Positions 35,511 to 44,185 of a stretch of DNA of 64,000 nt are shown here, in pieces (position 1 is the first letter of the stretch; every line of letters begins with the position of its first letter). A program made the position numbers and the translations under genes. The notes below the pieces were generated by a model. It saw only the letters and a list, made by a program, of their open reading frames with translations. It was not told where the DNA came from and ran no database searches. This DNA is from an uncultured Carboxylicivirga sp. (GTDB lineage Bacteria; Bacteroidota; Bacteroidia; Bacteroidales; Marinilabiliaceae). The DNA is taken from NCBI RefSeq assembly GCF_963674565.1, contig NZ_OY771430.1, positions 682,001-746,000 on the forward strand, written 5' to 3'.

Positions 35511-38500
35511 TTAGTCTTTCCATTGAGGTATCCTTCCATTAGTGTATGGAGCCTTTAATTCATCCATTAATTGCCTAACTTCCGGTATTTTATAAGTTAA
35601 TATGCTTTTTACCTTCTCAAGAACAGGAGGAAATTCCTTTTTTAAGATTTCAAAATCACGCACTGAAGTAGTTGTGATATTTGATGTGCTTTCAATCTGA
35701 GTATAGATAATATTGTTTAATCTTTCGATCAATGGCATTTGAGCAGGAGGAATCTCTTCCCAGCTTGCTTTTGCTTCAACGCCCTTAAATTCAAATTCAA
35801 TTGCATCTATCTCTTTATCTAATTCTGTCAATGCAGGTATTAATTTTTTGTGACCATCAGGTACTGCCAAAGCAGTCTGCTTCATGGATGTAATTTCATC
35901 TTTAAGCTCTGATAATAATTGCATCGTTCCATTCATAGCCTTAGAAAGTTCTGTAACTTTTCTCTGGAATTCAACCATTGCTTTTCTGTCGCTAGCAGGA
36001 AGTGTAGTATTATTTAAAGCTTTTACTTCAAATGATTCAGGACCTGCTAATAAAGTACTCGTTCCATTTTGTACCTGACTGATTTCAATTGTATAAGAAC
36101 CTGGCATTACATAAATACCACTTTCAGGTTTTTTGAAAGGATCGAATTTTTTAGAGCTTACTATTTTCCAACTGTCATATGTCAAATCCCAGTTAAAGCG
36201 AGAAACGTTTTTTTCTGGTTTTTTTGTAAAAGTTTTTACAATACTTCCTTCACTATCTTTGATGGTAACTAATAAATAGGCAGGTACCTCTTTTGATTCA
36301 TCCTGTAATTCTTTCCAGGTAGGCTGAGGAATTCGATCGCCTTTTTTAAAGAGTTCTTTTTCCATTTTCTGACGAATCTCTTTTTGTGTTTTAGGTACCT
36401 CTTTTTGATAGAAAGTAAAAGTGGCTCCAAATTCAGGATTAGCAGCACCAAAGTAGGTTGCACCTTGTCCGTATATTTTACCGGTTTGAATAAATAAATT
36501 AGCAGGTTTTATATCAAATAGATAAGCCTCTTTTTTAGCAATTTCTTCAGTTAATTCTTTCAGGGGTTGGTAATTATCTAAAACAAAGAACCCTCGTCCA
36601 AAAGTTGCCAGTACTAAATCATTCTCGCGCTCCTGAATAGCTAAATCACGAACAGCTATGGTTGGAATTCCTGATTTTAACTGAACCCAGTTTTTACCCT
36701 CATCAATAGAGAAGAAGAGACCAAACTCAGTTCCGGCAAATAATAGTTCTTTTCGTTCAAAATCCTGCTCCAGTGTATGAACGGTTCCGTTTTTCGGTAG
36801 ATTGGAAGAAATTGATATCCACGTTTTACCTTTATCGTTACTCTTTAATATGTATGGTGCAAAGTCATCGTTTTTCATATTATCGAAAGTGGCATAGACT
36901 ACGTTCTCATCAAAGCGCGAAGCATAGATATCGCTTACATAGGTGTATGCTGGTACGCCAGGGAAGGAGGATATTTTTCTCCATGTTTTACCATCATCTT
37001 CTGTTACCTGTATTACTCCGTCATCAGAACCGCCATAAATCAAACCTTTTTTAACGGGCGACTCATCCAATGAAACCAGGGTATTGTATTGCGAAGTGGA
37101 TACATCTTTAACCACAGCATCAGCACTCCAGTATTTACCCATAACAGGCCAGGTGTTTCTATCAATTTGAGCAGTTAAATCATCAGAAATAACCTCCCAA
37201 GTGTCGCCTCTATCAGTACTTTTAAATACTTTATTGGCTGCCATGTATAAGGTTTTGTGATCGTGCTTGCTTAATATTAAAGGTGTATTCCAATTCCATC
37301 GGTAGGTAAGTTCTCCCTCTCGTGGTTGAGGCTTGATATTAATCTTTTCGCCACTTTTTTTGTCGTACCTGACAATGTTTCCATATTGCCATTCGCTGTA
37401 TACAATGTCAGGATTGGTTGGATCCACTCTAGACCAGAATCCATCTCCAAATACTGTTACAATCCACTCACCGCTTGTAACACCAAATGAACTTGTGTTC
37501 TGAACAGGCCCACCTAAGGTGGCATTATCCTGAGTACCTCCATAGACATTGTAGAAAGGTTCTGCATTGTCTACAGTAACACGATAAAATTGAGTAACAG
37601 GTAAATTGCTGACTTGTCTCCATAATTCTCCTGAATCATACGAAATATAAACGCCACCATCACCACCAATCATGATATTATTATTGTCTTCAGGATTCAC
37701 CCAAAGTGCATGGTCATCCACATGGCGATCTTTATTGCTTAACCTGTTCCATGTTTTACCTCCATCTTTTGTGTAATATGAGAAGGTTTCTACTGAATAA
37801 ACTTTGTCAAATTCAACAGGATCACAGTATATTTCGTTATAATATTGTCCACTTGAATGATGATCACTCATCTTACTCCATGATTCACCCCGATCTGTTG
37901 TTCTGAAGAATCCACCAGCATTGTTGGCTGCTTCAATAATAAGATAGAGTACATCAGGATTTTGTGGTGAGATTGCTATTCCCATTCCTCCAATATCTTC
38001 TGAGGGTAAGCCGTTGGTCAGTTTACGCCAGTTTTTGCCGGCATCTGTTGATTTATAAACTGCAGACTCTGGACCTCCACCAATCTTGGTATGTACATGG
38101 CGACGCCTTTGTTCTGCGGTAGCGTATAAGATATCAGGATCTCGGGGATCGCAGATAATATTATTAATTCCGGTATTTTCACTGATCTCCAGAATTTTTT
38201 CCCAGTTTTCGCCTCCGTCAGATGTTTTATATAGACCTCTGTCGCCTCCCGGGCCCCAGGCAGATCCTTCTGCAGCAACATAAACAATGTATGAGTTTCG
38301 AGGATCGATTAAAATCATACCAATCTGGCGGGATTCTTTTAATCCCATGTTTTTCCATGATTTACCGCCATCAATGGTTTTGTACACGCCATCGCCATAA
38401 CCAAGGGCTCTCTGATGATTATTTTCTCCTGTCCCGGCCCAAACCACATTGCTGTTGTTAGGATCCATTGCAAGGCAACCGATAGAGTAGGCTCCATATT

Positions 38501-38798
38501 TATCGAATACAGGATTGAAGGTGATACCATTGTTAATGGTCTTCCAGATATGGCCGCTGGCAACAGCTACATAAAATTCAGAATGATTATCAGGGTTAAC
38601 TGCAAAGTCTGCAATTCGACCAGAAGTAAATGCAGGGCCAATATTTCTGAGCTTTAATCCTGAAACCAATGAACTGGTTATAAGAGTGTCGTTTTGACCT
38701 GACTCTTTCTTTGATTTTTTTTGAGCCTGTAAATCTAATGGTGAAGTTAACAATGCAACTGCCATAAGGGTAAAGGCAATTTTTCTGAGGTGATCCAT
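35511..38798 (-). CDS. Large secreted Asp-box (VPS10/sortilin-like) propeller protein
   Basis: Exported protein of 1095 residues with a signal peptide (KIAFTLMAVALLTSPLDLQAQ). It carries at least ten BNR/Asp-box repeats of the form S/T-x-D-x-G-x-x-W, for example TIDGGKSW, TSDGGENW, STDAGKNW, TTDRGESW, TKDGGKTW, STDRGDTW, TEDDGKTW, SNDKGKTW and SIDEGKNW. They fill about residues 40-750 and build one or two beta-propellers as in VPS10/sortilin-type proteins. The C-terminal 330 residues are a beta domain and a helical region. Such proteins are often labelled glycosyl hydrolase, but I see no catalytic residues to support that; ligand binding is as likely. Single-gene transcript. Confidence 0.85.
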   Translation of the reverse strand: MDHLRKIAFTLMAVALLTSPLDLQAQKKSKKESGQNDTLITSSLVSGLKLRNIGPAFTSGRIADFAVNPDNHSEFYVAVASGHIWKTINNGITFNPVFDKYGAYSIGCLAMDPNNSNVVWAGTGENNHQRALGYGDGVYKTIDGGKSWKNMGLKESRQIGMILIDPRNSYIVYVAAEGSAWGPGGDRGLYKTSDGGENWEKILEISENTGINNIICDPRDPDILYATAEQRRRHVHTKIGGGPESAVYKSTDAGKNWRKLTNGLPSEDIGGMGIAISPQNPDVLYLIIEAANNAGGFFRTTDRGESWSKMSDHHSSGQYYNEIYCDPVEFDKVYSVETFSYYTKDGGKTWNRLSNKDRHVDDHALWVNPEDNNNIMIGGDGGVYISYDSGELWRQVSNLPVTQFYRVTVDNAEPFYNVYGGTQDNATLGGPVQNTSSFGVTSGEWIVTVFGDGFWSRVDPTNPDIVYSEWQYGNIVRYDKKSGEKINIKPQPREGELTYRWNWNTPLILSKHDHKTLYMAANKVFKSTDRGDTWEVISDDLTAQIDRNTWPVMGKYWSADAVVKDVSTSQYNTLVSLDESPVKKGLIYGGSDDGVIQVTEDDGKTWRKISSFPGVPAYTYVSDIYASRFDENVVYATFDNMKNDDFAPYILKSNDKGKTWISISSNLPKNGTVHTLEQDFERKELLFAGTEFGLFFSIDEGKNWVQLKSGIPTIAVRDLAIQERENDLVLATFGRGFFVLDNYQPLKELTEEIAKKEAYLFDIKPANLFIQTGKIYGQGATYFGAANPEFGATFTFYQKEVPKTQKEIRQKMEKELFKKGDRIPQPTWKELQDESKEVPAYLLVTIKDSEGSIVKTFTKKPEKNVSRFNWDLTYDSWKIVSSKKFDPFKKPESGIYVMPGSYTIEISQVQNGTSTLLAGPESFEVKALNNTTLPASDRKAMVEFQRKVTELSKAMNGTMQLLSELKDEITSMKQTALAVPDGHKKLIPALTELDKEIDAIEFEFKGVEAKASWEEIPPAQMPLIERLNNIIYTQIESTSNITTTSVRDFEILKKEFPPVLEKVKSILTYKIPEVRQLMDELKAPYTNGRIPQWKD

Positions 38799-38892
38799 TT
38801 TTTATTTGATTTGGGTTTAAACTTGTTTTTCAATCCCTTAAGTTAGTAAATCTAACCTTTGGAAGTTAAATATAGAACGAGTTTTTTGTAAT

Positions 38893-38918
38893 AAAAAAGG
38901 CGGTCAACTGACCGCCTT
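38893..38918 (-). terminator. Terminator of the subtilase gene
   Basis: AAGGCGGTC (38897-38905) and GACCGCCTT (38910-38918) arms around AACT; on the minus strand a T-rich run follows. Confidence 0.9.
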
Positions 38919-38923
38919 ATGTT

Positions 38924-40111
38924 TTAATTATGTGCTATCGGATCTGGATTTCCATCCGGATCACCATTTACATATCCATCTGTTGTAAGATTGTTTGTGA
39001 TTAGTAATAAGCCACATACATGTGGAGAGGCCATTGAAGTACCGCTTAAGGTAGCATAGTCACCACCTTTATATGTTGAATAAATACTGTAGCCAGGGGC
39101 GCAATAATCAACACCTGCGCCGTAATTTGAGAAATAAGCCCAATTGTCATTTATATCCATGGCTGAGATGGTATAGATATTTGGACCATTAACGCGGGCA
39201 GGTGAGTGGTTTGCTGCATCATCAGATTCATTACCTGCAGCTAAAGCAAATTTAAGAACAGATGAAGCTGCCAAAACAGCCTCGTCTAGTGTTGCAGAAA
39301 TTCCTCCACCTAAACTCATGTTGGCAACATCACTTGAAGAAGCGTTGGCTGCAACATAATCAACACCTGCAATAACGCCAGAAGTTGTTCCACTTCCACG
39401 ACGGTCTAAAACTCTAACTGGAACCACAAATGCACCAGGAGCAACACCAACAACACCGATTGAATTATCCAGTGCAGCAACTGTACCAGCCACATGAGTA
39501 CCATGGCCATTTTGGTCATCAGCAGTATAACGTGTTCCCAGGAACTGGGCAGCTCTGTCTGTATCCACGTTTAAATCAGGGTGATCCAAATCAATACCTG
39601 AATCAATAATCCAGGCTGTCTTACCAACGCCACTAACTGGTCCGCCAACTCGTGTAATACCCCATGGGATTGACTGACTTGGAGTCACTGTTGTGCCCGG
39701 CTTTACTTTCATTGTTATAGGCGATAAGGAGATAATTTTATCTTCTTCAATTCGTAAAACTGATTCGTCAGTTTTTAGTGCTTCAACTTCTTCAGCAGAT
39801 AAATCCAACGCAAAACCTTTAATGGCTTTACCATAAATATGTTTTAAGGTTTTTGATTTAATGTTCTTCTTAGTAAAAAGTTTTTCCGCTTTTGCTTTTA
39901 CCTTTTCTTTTTTCGAACTGTACGATTCTCCTGATACTACGGTAATGGCATCATCTTTTAATACAACAATGTACGAATTACTAACTGAAGATGCCTTTAA
40001 TTCAGGCTCTAGTGTTTCAACTTCAGTAGTTACAACTGTTTCTTTTTCACAATTTGTTAAAAACAAAATAGAACATAGCAGTGCTATGCTAAATAGTGCA
40101 TTTCTTCTCAT
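38924..40111 (-). CDS. Lipoprotein subtilisin-like serine protease (S8)
   Basis: Secreted subtilase of 395 residues. A lipoprotein signal (FSIALLCSILFLTNC, C20) precedes an inhibitor I9-type propeptide (about 35-125, SYIVVLKDDAI onward). The catalytic domain carries all three triad motifs: D in WIIDSGIDLDHPDL, H in GHGTHVAGTVAA and S in GTSMASPHVCG. It should be autoprocessed and active at the cell envelope. An in-frame ATG at 40153 would put 14 residues before the signal; the ATG at 40111 (MRRNALFS) is better. It is transcribed divergently from the BlaI-type repressor gene, 228 bases apart. Confidence 0.92.
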   Translation of the reverse strand: MRRNALFSIALLCSILFLTNCEKETVVTTEVETLEPELKASSVSNSYIVVLKDDAITVVSGESYSSKKEKVKAKAEKLFTKKNIKSKTLKHIYGKAIKGFALDLSAEEVEALKTDESVLRIEEDKIISLSPITMKVKPGTTVTPSQSIPWGITRVGGPVSGVGKTAWIIDSGIDLDHPDLNVDTDRAAQFLGTRYTADDQNGHGTHVAGTVAALDNSIGVVGVAPGAFVVPVRVLDRRGSGTTSGVIAGVDYVAANASSSDVANMSLGGGISATLDEAVLAASSVLKFALAAGNESDDAANHSPARVNGPNIYTISAMDINDNWAYFSNYGAGVDYCAPGYSIYSTYKGGDYATLSGTSMASPHVCGLLLITNNLTTDGYVNGDPDGNPDPIAHN

Positions 40112-40269
40112 GTTTTGACGATTAAATAATATTAAATAAATAGGTTTTAGCAATTACTGAAATTTTATCATTAATGTCAAGTTTTTCGTAATCTTTCAAA
40201 TTGAAAGTTATTAACACTACTATGTTAGTATCTGAATTTATATCTAATGGTTTAGTTATAAAATTTAAA

Positions 40270-40319
40270 TACTATAAAAATAGTTTGGATACTATAATAA
40301 TAGTACTATATTTGTAGTA
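40270..40319 (+). promoter_or_regulatory. Promoter with three BlaI-type operators
   Basis: Promoter: TTTG (40284-40287), 19-base spacer and TATATTTG (40307-40314). Operators, each 16 bases with TACTA...TAGTA arms: 40270-40285 (one mismatched arm position), 40290-40305 (perfect TACTAT/ATAGTA arms) and 40304-40319 (differs at two positions from the staphylococcal BlaI/MecI box TACTACATATGTAGTA). The last overlaps the -7 box, so binding of the encoded BlaI homologue should block its own operon. TACTA-TGT-TAGTA at 40218-40230 looks like a related but shorter-spaced site. Confidence 0.8.
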
Positions 40320-40339
40320 GTTCATATGAATTTATATAA

Positions 40340-40720
40340 ATGATGGAAATACGACAGCTTACAAAGGCAGAAGAAGAAGTAATGCAAATTCTTTGGAAAA
40401 TAGGAGAAGGTACAGTTAAAGATATTTTGGATGGATTTGTTGAAAAACAACCAGCTTATACAACCGTAGCTACAGTGCTTAAAGTATTAAAAAAGAAAGA
40501 GGTTGTTGATAATAGGGCAGTAGGAAATACCTATGTTTATAATCCTCAAATTACGAAGGAAGATTATTCTTCCTTTCAGATGAAACATCTGCTCAATAAC
40601 TATTTCGGAGGTAGTTTTAAACGTTTGGCTACTTTTTTTGCAAAGGATAATAACATGGATTTAGATGAATTGGAATTCATGTTAAAAGAAAGTGAATCAA
40701 AAAACAAACCTAACAAATAA
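40340..40720 (+). CDS. BlaI/MecI/CopY family repressor
   Basis: Winged-helix repressor of 126 residues. The N-terminal DNA-binding domain (about 1-75) shows the family pattern LTKAEEEVMQILWKIGEGTVKDIL and PAYTTVATVLKVLKKKEVV; the C-terminus is a dimerisation region. ATGs at 40340 and 40343 are equivalent. The next gene codes for an M56 peptidase, the usual sensor that inactivates such repressors by proteolysis. Three matching operators overlap its promoter, so it is probably autoregulated. No beta-lactamase gene is nearby, so a role in antibiotic resistance is not indicated. Confidence 0.92.
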   Translation: MMEIRQLTKAEEEVMQILWKIGEGTVKDILDGFVEKQPAYTTVATVLKVLKKKEVVDNRAVGNTYVYNPQITKEDYSSFQMKHLLNNYFGGSFKRLATFFAKDNNMDLDELEFMLKESESKNKPNK

Positions 40721-40724
40721 TCCA

Positions 40725-42368
40725 ATGGATTTACTGACCTATTTTACCCGATCAATTATAGTTCTGGTAGCTTTTACCTTGTTGTATTTGCTGGCATTTC
40801 GAAAAGACAGTCATTTTACATTGTATCGTATATTTTTATTACTGGGTTTGATTGCAGCAATGTTTTTACCCTTTATTGAAATCAATTATACTGTTTGGAT
40901 TGAGCCTTTTAAATCAAATGATATTTTTAAGGAGGTTGAAACCCCGCTTACAGTATCAAACAATGTAGCTGATGTCACAACAAAAGCTTTTAATTGGTTT
41001 TCATTGGTTTACTGGATTTATTTTGCCGGACTTTTTGTTTTTGTAAGTCGTTTCTTCGTAGAGGCTATTCAGGTGATACGAATAATGAGAAAAAGTACAC
41101 GCAAAGAAGCTGATGGCATCACCTACTATGTAGGAAAGGATATTTCTGAGCCATTTACCTTTGGCACTTTTATCTTTCTGGATGAAGAATCATTTCATAA
41201 TAAGTTCAGTTCAGATATTGTTGCTCACGAAAAAATACATTTAAAGCAGAATCATTGGCTGGATGTAGTTTTATGTGAATTATTGATTGCTATTCAATGG
41301 TTTAATCCATTGGCATGGTATTATGGACGTTTGGTAAAGCAAAATCTGGAGTTTTTAGCTGACAGGGGAGTATTAGAGCAAGGTTATATAATTGAGAATT
41401 ATATACAATCAATAATTTGTGTAACAATGGGAGCGGAAGCATCAGTGCTAGCCAATCACTTCCGGTTCTCCCAAAATAAAAGACGATTAAAAATGATGAA
41501 AAATGTAAGAAAATCCAAATGGCGACAACTAAAATTGTTGTTGACATTGCCTTTAATTGGAGGCTTCCTGTGGGCTTTTAGTCAGCCAAATTATCAATTA
41601 AGGCCAAATGATGAGCAGAATGTTGTTGAGTCAGTGATGAAGGACGTTAAAAAAATTACGATCACCGGACAGGTTGGAGTTGAAGATACAATGGAAATTA
41701 TGGACCCTAACACGGGTCAATATAAACGTATGATCTTACTTAGCCCTGTGCCTGGTGTTAGTATTGTTTTAAAAGGAAAAACTATTGGATGTGTATCGGA
41801 TATGGATGGTAAATTTACCATTGAAGCTACTGAAGATGATTTAATGGTGTTTTCTTTTGTAGGATTTAAGACCGAAGAGAGGAGAGTGGAAGAAGGAAAA
41901 GAGTTAATTGTTTCTTTAAAGCCAACCTCTTACGAGTTGGATCCGGCACCTTTTCGAAAAGATTTTAAAGGTAAGGTAACTCCTCCGCCACCACCTCCAC
42001 CACCACCGGTTGTAAAAGAGGAAAAGATAGCTCCACCACCACCTCCACCGCCGGCAGAGAATGATGAACCTGTGTTTTTTATTGTTGAAGATTTGCCAAA
42101 ATATAAGAGTGGGATAGTAGATTACTTTTCTTCATTGTATTCAAATATTGAATTGGAAAAGGCTAAACAGAATTTGAAAGGAACGGTTAAAGTGAAGTTT
42201 ACTGTTGATACAAAAGGAAATGTAATTAATGTTGAAGCAATGGGTCAAAAGGGAAAGGAAGCAGAAGTCGCAGAAAAAATTGTTTCGAATCTGAATAACT
42301 GGCAACCCGGTAAACAAAGAGGTAAGCCGGTATCGTGTAGTATGATTGTACCTGTAGAATTTGAATAA
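40725..42368 (+). CDS. M56 (BlaR1-like) metallopeptidase with TonB C-terminal domain
   Basis: Membrane protein of 547 residues. Several N-terminal helices surround a zinc site HEKIH (H168 region, HExxH) with a following FLADRGV segment; a further helix is near residue 280. A carboxypeptidase-like regulatory domain follows at about 310-395 (GCVSDMDGKFTIEA), then two proline tracts, and a TonB C-terminal domain at about 480-547 (GTVKVKFTVDTKGNV, LNNWQPGK, PVEF). The first part corresponds to BlaR1-type repressor-cleaving sensors; a TonB-like domain in place of a penicillin-binding sensor is common in Bacteroidota M56 proteins. A GTG at 40692 would overlap blaI; the ATG at 40725 is preferred. 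Confidence 0.87.
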   Translation: MDLLTYFTRSIIVLVAFTLLYLLAFRKDSHFTLYRIFLLLGLIAAMFLPFIEINYTVWIEPFKSNDIFKEVETPLTVSNNVADVTTKAFNWFSLVYWIYFAGLFVFVSRFFVEAIQVIRIMRKSTRKEADGITYYVGKDISEPFTFGTFIFLDEESFHNKFSSDIVAHEKIHLKQNHWLDVVLCELLIAIQWFNPLAWYYGRLVKQNLEFLADRGVLEQGYIIENYIQSIICVTMGAEASVLANHFRFSQNKRRLKMMKNVRKSKWRQLKLLLTLPLIGGFLWAFSQPNYQLRPNDEQNVVESVMKDVKKITITGQVGVEDTMEIMDPNTGQYKRMILLSPVPGVSIVLKGKTIGCVSDMDGKFTIEATEDDLMVFSFVGFKTEERRVEEGKELIVSLKPTSYELDPAPFRKDFKGKVTPPPPPPPPPVVKEEKIAPPPPPPPAENDEPVFFIVEDLPKYKSGIVDYFSSLYSNIELEKAKQNLKGTVKVKFTVDTKGNVINVEAMGQKGKEAEVAEKIVSNLNNWQPGKQRGKPVSCSMIVPVEFE

Positions 42369-42372
42369 ATAG

Positions 42373-42400
42373 AAAGCCGGATTATCCGGCTTTTATTTTT
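42373..42400. terminator. Bidirectional terminator at the M56 gene end
   Basis: AAAGCCGGA (42373-42381) and TCCGGCTTT (42385-42393) arms with a TTA loop and a T-rich run on the + side. It overlaps the stop codon of the convergent ACT-domain gene. Confidence 0.85.
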
Positions 42401-43064
42401 GCTTGTATGCTGTTTTTAAATTCTTTAGAATGGTAAAGCCCCGGTCAACGTCTTCATCATTTACGATAATGGTAAACTCGTTTGTTGTTGAAATAACTTC
42501 TTTAATATTTACACCTTCCCATGCAATGGCTTTTAGTATGTGATAATAAAAACCGGTTACCGCTACGTTCGCAGTTGGTAGTTTTAATGTAATTGCAGAT
42601 AGTTCGCCTTGTTTTAAAAGGCACTCTTCGTTACCAAAATATTTTTCAACTAAATCCTCATAGGCAGAACTGACAACCAGGTTTGATTCGAAAACACCAC
42701 GCACCAAAGTGTAAAATACGTCCTGATGCGCCCCAATGTCCTGCATTACTTTGGTGTGGCTGTTAAAGATGGTATTACTGTTTCTGAAAGTAAAGTCAGT
42801 CAGGTTTGATCGTACGATAATATCACCAAGCGATTCAAGTAGTTTCTGCAGGTTTTTATTTAAGGTATAGTCCAGTTGTGGAGTAAGGCGATTTAATGCC
42901 ATCACCACTGCACCTTGTTTAACAGGTTTTTCAGTAAGTTTTTCAACCATGGGTTGTATTTGGCGAGCCAGTGAAGAGATGTTTATTAATCCTTCACAAA
43001 GCGCTTCGATCACAAATGGTTTTACCTTAATAACTGACTCAACTGCTTGACTGACTGTTTTCAT
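42393..43064 (-). CDS. ACT-domain protein of unknown function
   Basis: Cytoplasmic protein of 223 residues. The first 110 or so are helical, beginning VSQAVESVIKVKPFVIEALCEGLINISSLARQI; this resembles a winged-helix or regulatory module but I cannot place it. The last 70 residues (ITLKLPTANVAVTGFYYHILKAIAWEGVNI, then EVISTTNEFTIIVND) look like the ACT domain of aspartate kinases and could bind an amino acid. No kinase domain is present, so this is not aspartokinase. It lies divergently from dapA, an enzyme of the same (lysine) pathway, which may be meaningful or chance. Confidence 0.7.
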   Translation of the reverse strand: MKTVSQAVESVIKVKPFVIEALCEGLINISSLARQIQPMVEKLTEKPVKQGAVVMALNRLTPQLDYTLNKNLQKLLESLGDIIVRSNLTDFTFRNSNTIFNSHTKVMQDIGAHQDVFYTLVRGVFESNLVVSSAYEDLVEKYFGNEECLLKQGELSAITLKLPTANVAVTGFYYHILKAIAWEGVNIKEVISTTNEFTIIVNDEDVDRGFTILKNLKTAYKQK

Positions 43065-43202
43065 AATCCTTGTAATTGATCAAACTAAAACATGTTAATT
43101 TGATAATTTAATTGTACAAAGATAAGGAAAGTTAAAATATTAACATAGTGTTATAAAGAAGTTTTTTTTGTTTAAAAACTTTAGTTTAGATAATTCTTTT
43201 GC

Positions 43203-43210
43203 TAATTTTG
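43203..43210 (+). promoter_or_regulatory. -7 promoter element of dapA
   Basis: TAATTTTG matches TAnnTTTG and lies 23 bases before the ATG at 43234. The -33 region at 43181-43184 reads TTAG, an imperfect TTTG, with an 18-base spacer. Confidence 0.55.
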
Positions 43211-43233
43211 AAATGAAATTTTATGGTAAAATT

Positions 43234-44124
43234 ATGCAAAACTTTGATTTAACAGGTTCAATAGTAGCAATAGCTACTCCGTTCAAAGCAAATGGTGATA
43301 TTGATGTTGATTCATTTGATCGCCTGATCGATTTTCATCTTGAAAAAGGTAGCGACGGAATAGTGGTTTGTGGTACTACTGGTGAAACTCCTGCTTTGAC
43401 AGGGGATGAGGATGCTTTTTTAATTGAACGTGCTGTTAAAAAAGTGGGAGGTAAGATACCCGTTATTGCAGGTACAGGAAGTAATTCAACTCTTGAATGT
43501 ATTAAATACAGCAGAAAAGCTGAAGCAATTGGTGTAGATGCAGTATTGGTAGTTGGACCCTATTATAATAAGCCAACTGAAAAAGGAATGTATCAGCATT
43601 TTGCAACTGTAGCAGATTCTATAGAGACTCCTATCATTTTGTATAATGTTCCGGGTCGAACTGGATCAAGAATTTCAGTTGCGAACGCCATTAAATTAGC
43701 CAACGATTTTGACAATATTGTTGGAATAAAAGAGGCATCGGGCGATCTGGGTTTAATTGCCGAATTAGTGGCCAAACGTCCGGATAATTTTAAAATTTAC
43801 AGTGGCGATGATTTTCTGTCTGCCTCAGCTAATCTTTTAGGTGCTGACGGTTGTATTTCAGTTATTGCCAATGTGATCCCGGCGGAATTTGCTCTATTAA
43901 TGAAAGCATCTCTGAATGGAGATATTACAGTAGTAAATAAATTGTTTTACCAGTATCGCGAATTAATGGATCTGATGTTTATCGAATCTAATCCTATTCC
44001 GGTAAAAACTGCTTTAGCAGCAATGGGATTGCTGGAGGAAGAATTCAGATTGCCAATGTGCAGTATGGAAGATGCTAATAAGCAACTGCTGTTGGATGAA
44101 TTGAAAAAGCAAAATATTATATAA
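43234..44124 (+). CDS. dapA: 4-hydroxy-tetrahydrodipicolinate synthase
   Basis: Lysine and diaminopimelate pathway enzyme of 296 residues that condenses pyruvate with aspartate semialdehyde. Signatures are GTTGETPAL, the catalytic tyrosine in ILYNVPGRTG and the Schiff-base lysine in VGIKEASGD. A longer frame reaches back to a TTG at 43168, but a -7 promoter element lies within it and the family starts near MQNFDLTGS, so the ATG at 43234 is used. A terminator follows at 44155-44179. Divergent from the ACT-domain gene. Confidence 0.95.
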   Translation: MQNFDLTGSIVAIATPFKANGDIDVDSFDRLIDFHLEKGSDGIVVCGTTGETPALTGDEDAFLIERAVKKVGGKIPVIAGTGSNSTLECIKYSRKAEAIGVDAVLVVGPYYNKPTEKGMYQHFATVADSIETPIILYNVPGRTGSRISVANAIKLANDFDNIVGIKEASGDLGLIAELVAKRPDNFKIYSGDDFLSASANLLGADGCISVIANVIPAEFALLMKASLNGDITVVNKLFYQYRELMDLMFIESNPIPVKTALAAMGLLEEEFRLPMCSMEDANKQLLLDELKKQNII

Positions 44125-44154
44125 TGTAATTATTTTTTTAGTGTTGTTGGAAAT

Positions 44155-44179
44155 AGGGCTTCGAAAGGAGCCCTTTTTT
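44155..44179 (+). terminator. Terminator of dapA
   Basis: AGGGCTTC and GGAGCCCT arms (44155-44174), a GAAA loop and a run of T to 44179. It lies just before the convergent hydrolase gene's stop and could serve both. Confidence 0.88.
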
Positions 44180-44185
44180 AATGCT

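Noticed and set aside
40340..42368. Beta-lactam resistance operon
   Set aside because: BlaI and M56 genes are present, but no beta-lactamase or penicillin-binding gene is nearby and the sensor domain is replaced. The name BlaR1 applies only to the peptidase fold.
42393..43064. Aspartate kinase
   Set aside because: Only an ACT-like region is present; the kinase domain and its motifs are missing.
43168..43233. N-terminal extension of DapA from a TTG
   Set aside because: A -7 promoter element lies inside it and DapA proteins begin near the ATG at 43234.
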